DNA of 64,000 nucleotides from Dipteris shenzhenensis (Eukaryota; Polypodiophyta; Polypodiopsida; Gleicheniales), in NCBI GenBank assembly GCA_047967505.1, contig CM106538.1. The stretch is one strand, 5' to 3'. The notes under the pieces are model-generated. The model worked only from the letters and a program-made list of their open reading frames with translations, was not told the origin of the DNA and searched no databases. Within the stretch, counting starts at the first letter, position 1. Every line of letters starts with the position of its first letter. Made by a program: the position numbers and the translations under genes. This document shows positions 32,765 through 44,089 of the stretch, in pieces.

Positions 32765-32772
32765 TTTAAAAA
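32765..32772 (+). promoter_or_regulatory. candidate TATA-like box of the GRAS gene
   Basis: TTTAAAAA lies about 270 bp before the chosen ATG at 33036, in a CCTTTAAAAAGCC context. It is a plausible but not unique TATA element. Confidence 0.3.
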
Positions 32773-33035
32773 GCCTCGTTGCTTGCCTCTAGGCTGACTC
32801 ATTGAGTCTAGTTCGGAAGAGTGTAGTCTCGTTCATCGTCTTTAGTGTTTGAAATAACTTAAAAAGAAGCCCGCCTTCGCTCCGCTGTGATATAGGGCCC
32901 CCGTCGTGTAAACGCAGTTTGTCGTAACGGATTCCAGGCGCTTCCCGGCCTGAGCCTTCTAGAATCTAGTATACCCTCGTTTGTGCCAAACCGTCCTTGG
33001 GCAAGTTCGAGATTACTAGTTTAGTCTTGCAGCCA

Positions 33036-35585
33036 ATGAGCGTCTATGCAAGAATGTTCCAGCCATATATCTTTATGCAAGCCCAAGAAAGTAGCAAAGA
33101 GGAGACAGGCAAGCATCATGGTGTAGCGCCAACGGAGGCTGAGAAGGACTATGATCCCATGCACGAAGGAAGCGATGTCAGCTGCCGAGACTGGCTTGAA
33201 TTGATAACGAGGAGAGATGAAGAAGAGATGGACCATGATCCTATCAATCTGCCCGGTACTTCCGGTGAGGGTGAGGAGACATCCAAATCCCAATTAGATC
33301 AGGCTGATTCCACATGTTTCTTCGATACTGGTGATCAGGCCGATGTCTTGACGTGCCTCCAACTGAATTTGGGCAGTTCTACATTGAGTAGGAGCCGCTG
33401 TTCGCCAGTTCAAGCTGACAAGGCAGCGCAAGTGGTATGGCAAGGTCAATCGAACCGTGCCTGCACCGAAATCTCGCTCGAGAGCCTATCTGATGCTAAC
33501 CGATCGCGAGCAACATTGCCAGACCTAGTAGAAAGTCTGCACTCGGCTCCAGCGTCTTCTTCTGCAAGCCCTACAGAGATCGATGCACCTGGAAGCAAGG
33601 GGATAGATGCATGTGTTCCCAGAAGTAGTAAGCAGGATGATGATGAGCAATCTCAAGGCCAAAACGAGTTGAAGGATCCGTCGAGGAAGGGTGCATTCCC
33701 TGATGGCGAGAACGACACTACTAAAAGGCAGCGGTTAGGTCTCGATAGCTTAATCACGGCGAAGGCGAGCTCTAACTCCATCCAACACACTCGACCTTTC
33801 AACCCGTCTCGATGCTGTGATTACGTTTACGTGAAGCAGGGAGCAGGATCGGGGGCACAGAAACTTGCCAGCTGCCCGAAAGTACAATTCGCCAAGTCAG
33901 AGACTTCTGCACAGAAACCGAATTCGAAGCCTGATGATGTAGGTGCGGGACCGTTGCCAGCGTTTCAGTTGAGGTGCAGTGTCAGCCCGCAGAGATTGGG
34001 AGATGAATCTCAATCCAGCAATCCTCCTCCAGGTCCTCGACCGACGCCTGACTCTAGAAGTTCGGAAAACCTAGCGGGCCGGAAAAGGCTATGTACAGAG
34101 TCGCGGTCTGGCCCTTGGAACCGATGTCATTCGGTGCAATCTGTGATCGATCTGAACGAGGACGATGGCGAGGACAGCACGGCTGCACCAGCGCCGAGGA
34201 GGGCGAGCTGCAGGGAGATTGTGAACACGAGGCTAGAGCTGCGGGCGTCATCGACGGAAGTAAGGATGAGGACGCCAGAGAGGGTGATGAAGGAGGAGGA
34301 GGGGGAGGGGGAGGAGCTGGAGGAGGAAGGGGAGGAGGGGGGGGTGTCGTTGGAGCTGGAGCTGAACGGGGGGGGTGGGAGGAGGAAGGAGGCGTGGAAG
34401 TCGCAGTCGAAGTCGAGCCGGAGGAGGAGCAAGGAGGAGGAGGAGGGAGGGGAGGTGCTGGACGTGCTACTGAGGTGCGCGATGGCGATAACGGGGAACG
34501 AAAAGGAAAAAGTGAAGGGGCTATTGAAGGAGCTGTATGGGAGGGCGACGCTGTATGGGGATTCGATGCAGAGGTTGGCGGTGTATTTCGCGGAGGGGAT
34601 GGTGGCGAGGTTGGTGAGGAAGGGGTCGGCGGTGTTTGAGAAGCTGATGCTGAGGGGCGGCGGCGGAGGGGGGGCGGAGGAGATGTTTCAAGTGTTTGCG
34701 ACGCTGAACAAGGTAACGCCGCTGGTGCAGTTTGCGCACTTCACCGCCAATCAGGCTATTTTGGACGCCGTTGGTGCAGTTGGCGTTTCGTCCATTCATA
34801 TTATCGATTTGAATATTTCGCATGGCATCCAATGGCCGGCGCTGATATCTGCCTTGGCTTCCCGCGCCGGCGGACCTCCGTCGCTTCGTATCACGGGCAT
34901 CGGCGGCGATCAGCGGCAGCTGCTCGCCACCGGCGTCCGCCTCCGGCGCTTCGCCGCCTCCTCCGGCGTCAACCTCAAGTTCTCCCCCCTCATCGCCGGC
35001 GGCGCCGCCGCCGACGCCCACCTCGCCGCCCTCGAAGCCTACACCCCACAAAACTCCCCCGCCCAACTCACCGTCGTCAACTGCATCACCCACCTCCACC
35101 GCCTCCTCGCCTCCGGTGACTCCTCCATCTCCCGCTTCGCCCTCGCCGCCCGCCGCGCTGGCTCCTCCCTGATCACCCTCGTCGAAACCGAAGCCAACCA
35201 CAACGCCTCCACCTTCGTTGGCCGCTTCATGGAAGCCCTCCACTACTACGCCGCCATCTTCGACGCCCTCGACGCCTCCCTCCCCAAGCGCAGCCCCGAG
35301 CGCCTCCGCCTCGAGCAGCTCTACTTCGCCAACCACATCAAGAATATCCTCGCCTACGACGGCGCCGAGCGCTTGCAGCGCCACGAGCCCGCCGCCCTCT
35401 GGCGCCGTCGCCTCCTCGCCGCTGGCCTCCGCCAGGGTCACTTCAGCTCCTCCGCCATCATGCAGGCAAGGCTTCTCCTGCAGATGCGTAGCTGCCAAGG
35501 ATACCGTCTCTCCGAGCAACCTGGGGGCTTCCTCTCTCTGGCATGGCACGACAAGAACCTTCTTACCGCCTCTACCTGGTCCTGA
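33036..35585 (+). CDS. GRAS-family transcriptional regulator, single exon
   Basis: The first ATG is 33036 (MSVYARMFQPY), giving 849 aa. The frame is open back to a TTG at 32997, which is not a plant start. The C-terminal GRAS domain (about 474-849) is complete: LHRI (LLRCAMAI), VHIID as IHIIDLN at 587-593 with HGIQWPALI, LHRII with ITGIGGDQRQL, a PFYRE-type middle (VNCITHLHRLL, LVETEANHN) and the SAW end LAWHDKNLLTASTW. GRAS proteins act in the nucleus as regulators of development or hormone responses. The long N-terminus is Ser-rich and disordered, with VIDLNEDDGED near 370 and a Glu/Gly run at 418-440. No DELLA or TVHYNP motif is seen, so it is not a DELLA. I cannot fix the subfamily (SCL, LAS or other). 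Codon use switches sharply inside the GRAS domain. Confidence 0.9.
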   Translation: MSVYARMFQPYIFMQAQESSKEETGKHHGVAPTEAEKDYDPMHEGSDVSCRDWLELITRRDEEEMDHDPINLPGTSGEGEETSKSQLDQADSTCFFDTGDQADVLTCLQLNLGSSTLSRSRCSPVQADKAAQVVWQGQSNRACTEISLESLSDANRSRATLPDLVESLHSAPASSSASPTEIDAPGSKGIDACVPRSSKQDDDEQSQGQNELKDPSRKGAFPDGENDTTKRQRLGLDSLITAKASSNSIQHTRPFNPSRCCDYVYVKQGAGSGAQKLASCPKVQFAKSETSAQKPNSKPDDVGAGPLPAFQLRCSVSPQRLGDESQSSNPPPGPRPTPDSRSSENLAGRKRLCTESRSGPWNRCHSVQSVIDLNEDDGEDSTAAPAPRRASCREIVNTRLELRASSTEVRMRTPERVMKEEEGEGEELEEEGEEGGVSLELELNGGGGRRKEAWKSQSKSSRRRSKEEEEGGEVLDVLLRCAMAITGNEKEKVKGLLKELYGRATLYGDSMQRLAVYFAEGMVARLVRKGSAVFEKLMLRGGGGGGAEEMFQVFATLNKVTPLVQFAHFTANQAILDAVGAVGVSSIHIIDLNISHGIQWPALISALASRAGGPPSLRITGIGGDQRQLLATGVRLRRFAASSGVNLKFSPLIAGGAAADAHLAALEAYTPQNSPAQLTVVNCITHLHRLLASGDSSISRFALAARRAGSSLITLVETEANHNASTFVGRFMEALHYYAAIFDALDASLPKRSPERLRLEQLYFANHIKNILAYDGAERLQRHEPAALWRRRLLAAGLRQGHFSSSAIMQARLLLQMRSCQGYRLSEQPGGFLSLAWHDKNLLTASTWS

Positions 35586-36369
35586 TCTTGTTATCTTGCA
35601 TTGTGAGTGTCACTTTTTTCGACATACTTCCTGACATTAATCTTATTTACCTTGTCACTGTAATTCTTTGTTAATGTGCAAGTGCCTTACGTCCATTTCT
35701 CATGTATGTTGATTATTTAGAGTTCAGAGTCCCGCGCGGGCTTCGTTCCATGAGAAATCCTATTGCACTTAATCGTGACACTTCTCACTTGCACCACGGC
35801 CAAGAGCTCACACTTCTCACTTTCACCACGGCCAAGAGCTGCCGAGACATGGCCAACCATAACGAAGGGTCGCGAATCCATCCATCTTCGGGTCTTGGAT
35901 CAGGATGACTACTACAGAAAAGCAGAGCCTACCAACGATGGAGAGCGGGGGGAGGGGCTAGAGAGGGCTTATGTGAGCTAGTGTGCTCAAATAACCCATC
36001 TTTCTAATTCATTGAATCTTAATAAACTTATTCTTCGTTTGTGCTTGCTGGCCGTTTGGTTCCTATTGTTGAGAGTAAACTATTGAAAACAGCGTACGAG
36101 TGTAGTAGTAATCGAATGTATATTTCAAGAGGTGAATGAATCGTGCGTACAAATAGAGTGGGAGAGACGGTTGCCAAGAGGTGCGCCTCTTTGCATCGCA
36201 TCGTGGGTGCGTTTGATCACTTCATTACATTTGACGATTATGAATGGCGTGATACTTGTACTGAGTTGTTGTGAAATTTCAAGATATCAAAAAATGAAGA
36301 ACCCAATCCCTTTGATCAACCCGAACATTGTTGTGCAAATAATCCCTACCCCGTGATCTTGTCTATCCA
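35586..36369. other. 3' flank of the GRAS gene
   Basis: Likely 3' untranslated sequence at first. A CTTAATAAAC polyadenylation-like signal lies near 36010. A TTCTCACTT/CACCACGGCCAAGAGCT block is repeated twice around 35783-35840. No gene was recognised. Confidence 0.4.
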
Positions 36370-37055
36370 TCTATTTTTGGTTGTTAGGATGTTTGAGAAT
36401 CGAAGTTGTGTTTCCAACGAAAATGGATCCTAAGACGATATAATTGTTGATGGCAACCCATGGTACTTGAAAACATGTTGAAAGTAAAACCTAGTCATTT
36501 CCTTAGGAGAGACTTGTTCCTTAGTGAAGGAATAAAATTAGCCCACAAGGATAGCTATGAAGACATGGCCCAGTGCCGATAGAGACATAATGAGATACAT
36601 GCAGATTGCATCCCATTGCCTAGAGGGCACTCTCATCATTTGTAACTGATCTACCTTCTTCGTATGTTCCGCACAAATAATCTGCTTTTCTTCTACATAG
36701 AGAATGACATCCTCTATCTTATACATGCCCTAGGTTTCTTTCCATTCTTCAATATGTTGCACGATGCCCTAAAAATAGGTATCCTTAGCAACCGCATTGA
36801 TTCTAATCGTGTCTTTGAGGGTTCCTCTTACCACACTAATGGGCATCAGTTCTTCCTTTTGACTTAATGTATGAAGCATAGCATTCTGCTTCACTTTCTT
36901 GTACATGATGATGATATCAAATTTTGCAATGAAATATTGCCATCTATCTTGCTTCTCTATCAACTTAGGTTGTGTATGAACATGTTCACAAACTGAGATG
37001 TTGCTTGTAAACACATTTGTATGCTTGTCCTACATATAGTGCTTCCATTTTCGAA
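36370..37055 (-). pseudogene. Ty3/gypsy pol remnant: RNase H end and integrase
   Basis: Reading the minus strand from 37055 down, the end of RNase H is clear (TQPKLIEKQDRWQYFIAKFD, then a decayed LADALS-type site as MLHTLSQKEE). An integrase stretch with a decayed core follows (PSRQWDAICMYLI; further on HGLPSTIIS). Stops and shifts are frequent. This is the distal half of the gypsy element whose reverse transcriptase lies at 44354-46197, with CACTA element I inserted between them. Confidence 0.7.
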
Positions 37056-37128
37056 CACAACAACACAAAGCAACTATAGACGCGCTTGGTAGACGTGCAA
37101 AATAGCGGGCGCGTCTATAGGTGTTACT

Positions 37129-37375
37129 CTCGGGGGGGTCACTCATCATATGTAACTCTATCACGTGAGTTCAACAAAAGGATATTTTTTATTTCTAAAA
37201 TTTACAGAAATAAATATACATAAGGGACTATTTTAAATAGTTTTGGAAAAAAATTACAGATTTGTATAGAAAAGGGGTACATTTTATTAATGAAAAATTT
37301 TACAGATAAGGGATTTTAAATATAGGCCTTGAACGCACGTGATATAGAGGGTTTGTACATAGTGACCCCCCCGAG
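37129..37375. mobile_element. MITE family M, copy 1 (247 bp, 8-bp TSD)
   Basis: The perfect terminal repeat CTCGGGGGGGTCACT flanks 247 bp. The inverted similarity continues imperfectly to CACGTG. The 8-bp duplication GTGTTACT is perfect (37121-37128 and 37376-37383). An 8-bp duplication suggests the hAT superfamily. Inserted within the left subterminal region of CACTA element I, so it is younger than that element. It is the best preserved of three copies. Confidence 0.9.
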
Positions 37376-37765
37376 GTGTTACTCTAATAGAGAAATTACG
37401 GGCGCGTCTATAGGCGCGGCTAAATGCTCGTCTATTTGCACGTAAATCACCGTGTTTATTTGCGCGTTAGATCTGAGAAAATACGAGCCCGTCTAACATC
37501 CCGTTTATTAGCGCGTCTATTTGCGCGTGTATTTGCGCGTTTATTTGCGCGTTTACACTGAGACTCAGACACGCATTTAGACGCGTAAATAGACGCGCTC
37601 CAGAGAATACGGAAAGTGAGATTTTGGTGTACATCATTGCTTTCCAAACATTGCCCATGATTACCAAAGCACATAATTTTTTGCAAGCCCACATATACAA
37701 GAATTAAGGGAAATGAGGAGAATGAGACAATATGTAAAATAGTTTTGCCAATATCAATTGTGGGG

Positions 37766-40700
37766 CTACGGTTCAATCTCATCCTCAATGAGATCAACCC
37801 TTGCCAAACTATCTACTTCAAAATCCAAACAAGTGTTTAGATCTACAAATACATTCAACCCACTACTACTTGTGCCACTCATGTGCTCATCGAAATCAAG
37901 ATCTCCAATGGTAGGCTCGTCCTCACGGGTAATGCCGGCCTCAATATCTATATCTCCTATCTCATGATCATCCTCCTCTCTTGTATCACGGTCATCATCA
38001 CGTCCATGGCCATGATCATCCTCCATACGCTCCATATTAGTAAATGTACTATACATCACTTTGGAACGTGGCATAATAGGTATGACATGCCACCACCTAT
38101 TATTATCCACCATTGGTTGATAGACAACCTAATTCAAACACAAATACAATCATGTTACTTTTCTTGCATCAAATATTTAAAAGCGAGTATTTTTATGTGT
38201 GTGCACAGTACCTGTTCACATTGTTGCGGTAGTACTAGTGTGTCCTTCCTACTTTGCCAAAACTTTGTGGAGTCAATACTTACAAAGCCACTTGCATGGC
38301 GTTTGATTATTGCATTAGGGCCTCTTTCCACCACGTCCTTAAACCACTTTACATCCAAAACATACACAAAGAAGCGTCGAAAGTCAAGCATAATGATATC
38401 TTGGATTATGCCACAATAATCATCCATGGCTCCATTGGCTCCCTCAAAGCTAGCAATGACGCCGCAATCTTGTGTGTTTCTGTTATCATCAATCTGTTGT
38501 GTTCGAAAATGCTTGCCCTCACACCATATAGCATTGAACATAGTGCACTACACCAAGAAAAAATTCAATTAAATAAGTAATCTAAATTATAAAAACCTCC
38601 TAACTTATGCATAGCATTCTATATACCGACCTTGCTCATGCATCTCCTAGCATACTCCCATTCTTCCATTGTGATATGCATCCCCTCGTCTTTCTCTGCT
38701 TTCTCCATTTCATCAAGTAGCCAATCCACATGAATATCCTTTGAAAGTGCTCTTAGACGCTGAGGGTATGGCACACGAGATCCGTGGTGTGTACGAAAGA
38801 GGCCCTTTCTTCTTGTCTTCTTGCCTTTGCATCCTCGTATCTTGTCACCCATCTTTTCATCACATCACTATTAAGCACGCAAAAGAGGTTGATACTATTA
38901 CGCAACTCCGTGTCTATTACTTTGTTGCGTCCTTTTCCTTGAGGCACAATAGAGGTCATCCTTAGGTCTTCATCATCTCTCCATAGTTGTGGGAGAGAGC
39001 TATCCACATCGACAAGAAACCCAGAAATATATACAAGTGACTCTTGTACCAACCAACCCTCGGCCATGCTACCTTCGGGTCTTGCATTTTGTCTCACGAA
39101 GCCCTTCAACGTCTTCATGAAGCGCTCGAGGAAGAACAACCATCGTGCATGTATAGTACCGCATATAGCAATCTCATCCACCAAATGTACTATGAGATGT
39201 AGTTGGCTTGTGAGAATAGAACGTGGAAATGTCTCCTCCACTAAACAAACCGCCTCCACTGACATAACTCGAGCATTCTTAAGCATGGTGGGATCTATTT
39301 CCTTTGAGCCACCCGCGAGGAGGTGGTTGATTAGTTGCTTATAGCTATTCACTCACAAATTTGAAAGGAAAAAGATATTATGCATATAAAATTGTTACTT
39401 GGAGCATCTTGTGCCAATCATGAGATTTCAAGCCATATAATTGCTCTACACCTCTTTTCTTACTCTTTGTAAAGGCTCCCTTCAAACACCTCATGCATCC
39501 AGTGGGGGTACGAATTGTAGTAATAGCGCGCTTCACCGTCGCCATCTCTAGCTTTGATAACATCCACGGTGCACGAGGTAAAAAAACACGCCCATTTGGT
39601 CTCTCTTGAGGCCAAGCTTCACGCATCCTCCCTGTGGTACGTAGATCCTCCCTTATGCCTGCCGAATCTCATGTCCCATTCAAATGCTCCCAAATGGTAG
39701 ATGCCACATTCTTGAAGATATGCATGGGATCGAGCAGGTGATTGATCTTGAGGTGGGACCAATATGGTAAACAATAAAAGATGGAGTATCTAAACAAAAT
39801 AAAGTGTTAGCGTGCAATCTTCACTTTCAACCAATATAGCCAATCTTTACTTCCAGCCAATAGTTACAAATCCTTATCGGCTCATGCCAAGTGGTGGAGG
39901 AGTCGTGAAACCGTCCCAAATTCTCATCCAATCTCCCGCGGTGAGTGATTGTGTGAGGACTTCATTCCAAGGGGCAACATATCTAGGATGATCAGGTGGG
40001 AGAAATCGATGGTGATTCTCATAGATGACCTTATTCAATGCGTCTTCCCATGAGGCAACTAGCGAAGGACCACAAACAAGACATGCATGGTAACCCGATG
40101 TAGTGAGACCTGAAACAATAGATGCAATTAAGAGTGGAAGGTGGGTTTAGGGTGCCACGTCCTTTGCCTATTCATAATTAAAAAAATGCAATGCTTACCT
40201 GAACACTCGCCATAGCCTGGGAAGTCATGCATCGTCCACATCAAGACTGCTTTGCAGTTGAAGTCTCGTGACGAGGGAGGCCTGCTCACATCATGCACCT
40301 CGATACCTCTCCAAAGTATCTCTAGCTCATCAATCAAAGGCTCCAAATAAACATCAGGGTTTTTGACTTTATGTTTCCCTGGAATTAGAAGGGACAGCAT
40401 GACATGTCCTTTCTTAATAGCCATAGAGGGTGGAAGATTGTAATTCACCAATACCACTGGCCATACACTGTAAGACGTGCTTTTGAGACCAAATGGGTTC
40501 ACACCGTCCATACCCAATCCAAGTCTCAAGCTCCTAGCTTCTTCCTTGAAGCTTGGCCATGTGTCTTCAATATGCTTCCACGCAGGAGAGTCCGCGGGAG
40601 TTCTCCACTTGCCATCGGTTGATCGATGGGAGGAATGCCATGACATGAGCTCTGCAATGGATTTGCACTTGAACATATGTTGGATGCGAGGGATTATGGG

Positions 40701-40938
40701 AAAATGTCGCAATACCTTACGAGGCACGTCCAAGGTTTTGAGATCTGCTCTATATCTTGCCTCTCCACAAGTAGGACACTCTCTTGCATCCTTATGTAGT
40801 CCACGAAACAAAACGCAATCGTTGACACATGCATGGATGCGCTTGTAATCTAATCCTCCAAGAGAGGTCACATGTTGCCTTGCCATATCTCTTGAGGTCG
40901 GTAATTTATTCTCCCTTGGAAGCATTTTACACAATAGC
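37766..40938 (-). pseudogene. CACTA TNPD-type transposase gene, 5' exons missing
   Basis: Exon 40938-40199 starts after a TGCAG acceptor and encodes the Transposase_21 core: HACVNDCVLFRG, CPTCGEARY, FPIIPRIQHMFK, GVNPFGLKSTSYSVWPVVL, LIPGKHKVKNPDVYLEPLID and DFPGYGECSG before GTAAGC. The next exon begins near 40109. Further exons give LPYWSHLKINHLLDPMHIFK (about 39770), a DUF4218 region (FERFMKTLKGFVRQNARPEG, within 38753-39352) and a DUF4216-like region (38155-38541), then an acidic tail to 37766. These are the usual domains of En/Spm TNPD, which cuts and joins element ends. A TGA near 39665 and a TAA near 39885 interrupt it. The 5' exons present in element II (51010-51634) are absent. Confidence 0.8.
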
Positions 40939-41688
40939 CTGCACGTGAAGACCATAAATGAGAAAAAGCATTCGAGTAATTGACCCACTAGCATATCGTC
41001 GCGTCTATCGTCGCATCTAATGTCGCGTCTAATTGCGTGTCTAAACGCGCGTCTACTCTGTGTATTTAAATGCCACCGTAGACGCGCTAATAGATGCGAC
41101 TATAGACGCATCTACTCTGTGTATTCAGATGTGACTATAGACGCGCTAATAGATGCGACTTTTAAACCTGCTTTTCGGCACGCCGCTCGCTTTGCTTTTC
41201 TTTTCACTACTTAAACTTCGTGAGCGGCTTTCTTCCTTCTTTATTAGCAGTTCTATAGATTCGAAGCTTAAGAGAGAGCCTCCCATACACGGTTCCAAGC
41301 TTTCACTCAAGAGAAAGGGACCGTACCTACACTTGCTTCCAAGCCTAAAGAAGAGGAGGAGTACGAACAAGGAGAAGAAACAAGTTTGGAAAAGAAAGAT
41401 CCTTCCATACCTTTTTCCAAGTAAGTCCTTTTGAAGTTGTTCTTGCTTGCTCTTTCCAGTTTTGTACTTTCTCGCATCCACGAAACGCAGCATCTAGGTA
41501 TGAGCAACACGTTCTTTTGTCGAGCGAAACGTCCTTTTTGACTTTTTAGTATTCTCGCCTGTCGGAGCACGTGTATAGAGGCGTCTGAGGGTGCATCTAA
41601 ACGCGCATCTACAGGCGTGTCTATCTGTGCGTCTGGCTTGTTACAGACACACACAAACGCATATGTAGACGCTCACACAGACACCCTG
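40939..41688 (+). other. divergent promoter and 5' exon region of CACTA element I
   Basis: Contains a block of TAGACGCG-type repeats at 40995-41160 and a GC-balanced leader shared with element II. A likely 5' untranslated exon ends CTTTTTCCAAG before GTAAGT-like sequence at about 41420. The intron then runs to the TTTTTTCCAG acceptor at 41975. The deletion that removed the TNPD 5' exons has its junction near 40990. Confidence 0.5.
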
Positions 41689-41912
41689 TTAAACGGAGTT
41701 TTAAACGCACTATTAGACGCGCTTTTAAACGCGTTCTTAGACGGATGTTTAGACGGACTGTTAGACGCGCTGTTAGATGCGCTTGTAAACGCACTGTTAG
41801 ACGGATTGCTGGACGGAATGTTAGACGCAGTTTTACTTGAATTGTTAAACGCTCTGTTAGACGCGTCTATAGACACGCAGATCAGACGGGTCTATAGACG
41901 CGCTCTGACAGA
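41689..41912 (+). repeat. 12-bp tandem array of the CACTA subterminal motif
   Basis: About seventeen near-contiguous 12-bp units of consensus TTAGACGCGCTG (with TTAAACGC and TTAGACGG variants) lie inside the presumed 5' intron of the TNPA-type gene. The same TAGACGCG core is the scattered subterminal motif at both element ends. In maize En/Spm, TNPA binds a 12-bp subterminal motif, so this may be an internal binding array. Because 12 is divisible by 3, the array reads as an open (Leu-Leu-Asp-Ala)n frame, which I do not regard as a protein. Confidence 0.8.
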
Positions 41913-41981
41913 GCCTCTTTTTTTTCCCCTTTCTTCTCAGCTCCCAAAGTAATAGATTTGTTTCCTTTTTTCCAGTTCAAC

Positions 41982-43453
41982 ATGTGGGGAGGAAGTGCTT
42001 CTAGCTCACCTGATCCGCGGGAATCGATATGGAAGGATTTATATAACATTTTAGGGCACCCTCCTAGTCCTGCGGAGTTATATGTGTACATGACGGGTAC
42101 CCTTAACACTCCCCAGGAGTCGGCACTACAGACTCCGAGCCACCCCACACCGCCTGAGATCACCCCAGCGGAGTCCGCACAGCCGTCTTATGCCCTGTCT
42201 TATGCCCCTTCCCCCGTACCGTCTTATGCCCCTTCCCTCATGCCGTCTTATGTCCCTTCTGCCATCCCGTCTTATGCCCCTTCCCCCATGCCGTCAGGAG
42301 GTCCTTCTGTCTCGGCGAGCCGTCGACGTACTCCCCAGCCGTCGAGACTCGGTTCTCCAGCTACGAGTGGTCAGCGTAGTCCCGTGCAGTCCCCAGCTAC
42401 GAGTGGCTAGCGTACGAGCTCGACACGACAGGGTAGCATGCGTAGTAGCAGGGAGAGCGGTGGCGGATGCATGGCACAGAGCTTTGGGCCATGTGGCGGT
42501 GAGGAGGAGGATGATTCGGATGATTTAGACGTGCCTCTGGGTGATGGTACGATTTATTATGATATCACTCAGACAGGAGGCATCTTGATGGATGCGTGGG
42601 GGAAGGACATCATGGCCTTCATGCGCTCTGTAATTGCTAACAATTACAGAGATTGCTTTATCCACTATAAAGACCACCCAAAGAGGTTGGCTGATGAGAC
42701 CCTCGCTACTGTTCGCTCTAGGTATCCTAACCCCCCCAATCGCCAGTTCACAGATAAATAGGGGAAGTCAAAGATTGTTACGATACTTAGCAATAAAAGA
42801 TCTTCCCTTAAGAGGCAGGCACTAGCGGAGCTTGCCAGACTTGAGGCAGGTCAACCTCCAAGGGGCCCGCCCCACACCGCTCACAAGTGTGAGTGGAAGA
42901 AGGCAATGAAGTCAGCGAGGGAGGAGCCCAGTCTGCAACACGTGGAGGCACAGAGGATCCAGATGGAGGAATATGGGAGCACGCATTTTGGAGCAGGGGG
43001 TGTTGAATCATGGGAGGCCCAATTTGTAAGTATCGATCTCAAATTATATTGCTTATGTAGTTTATTAGGAGGTTAGTTGTTTCTTTATACTAATCCCTCC
43101 ACAAAGTGTATCGTGGTCATGCAGCTTGAGATCGTGGGCAGATACCCTACTCCAGTGGAGACAGCCTACCACCGCCACCATCGAAGAGGAGATACATGGA
43201 GGCACTTCTATGATGACGGGTTGATTACTGAGGAGTAGTATACCCGAGCTACTGGAGAGGCCCCCCAGGTATTTGAAAGTAATTAAATAATGCCAAAATT
43301 ATAAGTAAAGATTTGATTTTTCATACATTGATATATGTTGTCCCTTGTTTACAGGCCCGTGCACAAGACGATGAGGAAGAGGAGGAAGGAGGTGCAGAAG
43401 GGAGCGCAGAAGGGAGCGTGGAAGGGAGCGAGGACCTAGAGAACATAGATTAG
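41982..43453 (+). pseudogene. CACTA TNPA-type accessory gene of element I
   Basis: ATG 41982 follows a TTTTTTCCAG acceptor. The product begins MWGGSASSSPDPRESIWKDL and has a Pro/Ser/Tyr-rich repeat (SYAPSPVP, SYAPSLMP and others). A conserved block YYDITQTGGILMDAWGKDIM follows, then RSRYPNPPNRQFTDK, a KKAMKSAREEPS region, a donor at 43026 (TTTGTAAGT), an exon starting QLEIVGRYPTP near 43122 and an acidic last exon ending ENID (stop 43451-43453). Stops at 42408, 42759 and 43237 are in the same frame with no frameshift. Element II has Gln, Trp and Gln at these sites, so all three are single transitions. The role by analogy is subterminal-repeat binding. Confidence 0.7.
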
Positions 43454-44074
43454 TCGTATAAGTAATGCTAGCTACTCTTTTTTGTACTTAAAGCCACTGG
43501 CTTGGCTTCGTGCCTCTTGTGTATAGACTTCTCTTATTTTTTGTACTTGAAGCCACATGACATGGCTTAGCTTCCTTATTTTTTGTACTTGAAGCCACAT
43601 GACGTGGCTTAGCTTCGTGCTATATGTATATACAAGCACTTTTTTGAGCTTTCAATTTTATTGCGATTTGGAGTTGTAATATTTTATTTGGAATTGTAAT
43701 TAAAATGCGGTTGGCTGTAAGAATTGAATTACAGAATGTGGATATGGGATTCTTGTAACTATATAGCATACACAACATACACACTATTCTATAAATTTTT
43801 TTTTTTAAAAAAGGCGTGTCTATCAGTGCGTTTAAAAACGCGTTTATATTCGCATCTGTCTGTTCGTTTTGCATTTATACACGCGTCTATAAAAGCATTT
43901 ATAAGTGCGTCTATCTACGCGTCTTTGTGCACGTCTATACGCGCGTAAGTTTGATATATAGACGTGCAATTAGACGCGGGTCTCCAGACGTGCAAATAGA
44001 CGCGCCCGTAAGTTTTTATTTTAGTTCATGAAACACGTCTGTGCGCGCGTCTATGGGTGCTTTGTCTTGTTGTG
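43454..44074 (+). repeat. right subterminal region of CACTA element I
   Basis: Holds three partial copies of a TTGTACTTGAAGCCACATGA-type block (43488-43615), probably in the 3' untranslated region. TAGACGCG/GCGTCTAT repeats at 43810-44060 precede the terminal repeat. The same blocks occur, inverted, in element II at 48140-48720. Confidence 0.75.
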
Positions 44075-44089
44075 GAAGGCATTTTTTGA

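Larger units (their letters stand above)
37056..44074 (-). mobile_element. CACTA (En/Spm-like) element I, 7019 bp, both termini present
   Basis: Left end CACAACAACACAAAGCA (37056) and the reverse complement of the right end, CACAACAAGACAAAGCA (44074), form the terminal inverted repeats. The 3-bp target duplication GAA is perfect (37053-37055 and 44075-44077). Subterminal TAGACGCG-type repeats occupy about 37060-37640 and 43810-44060. The element carries a TNPD-type transposase gene on minus (37766-40938) and a divergent TNPA-type gene on plus (41982-43453). A 247-bp MITE is nested near the left end. The transposase lacks its 5' exons, and the TNPA-type gene has three stops, so it is non-autonomous now. 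It sits inside a gypsy RNase H frame. Confidence 0.9.

Noticed and set aside
32997-33035. Upstream TTG extension of the GRAS ORF
   Set aside because: Non-ATG start. The first ATG at 33036 gives a complete protein, so the extra 13 residues are not supported.
34521-35549. 342-aa open frame antisense to the GRAS gene
   Set aside because: Shadow of GC-rich codons in the conserved GRAS frame. It has no recognisable domain.
41617-41952. Open frame with repeated Leu-Leu-Asp-Ala units
   Set aside because: It is a 12-bp DNA repeat read in a frame-preserving register, lying in a presumed intron of the CACTA element.
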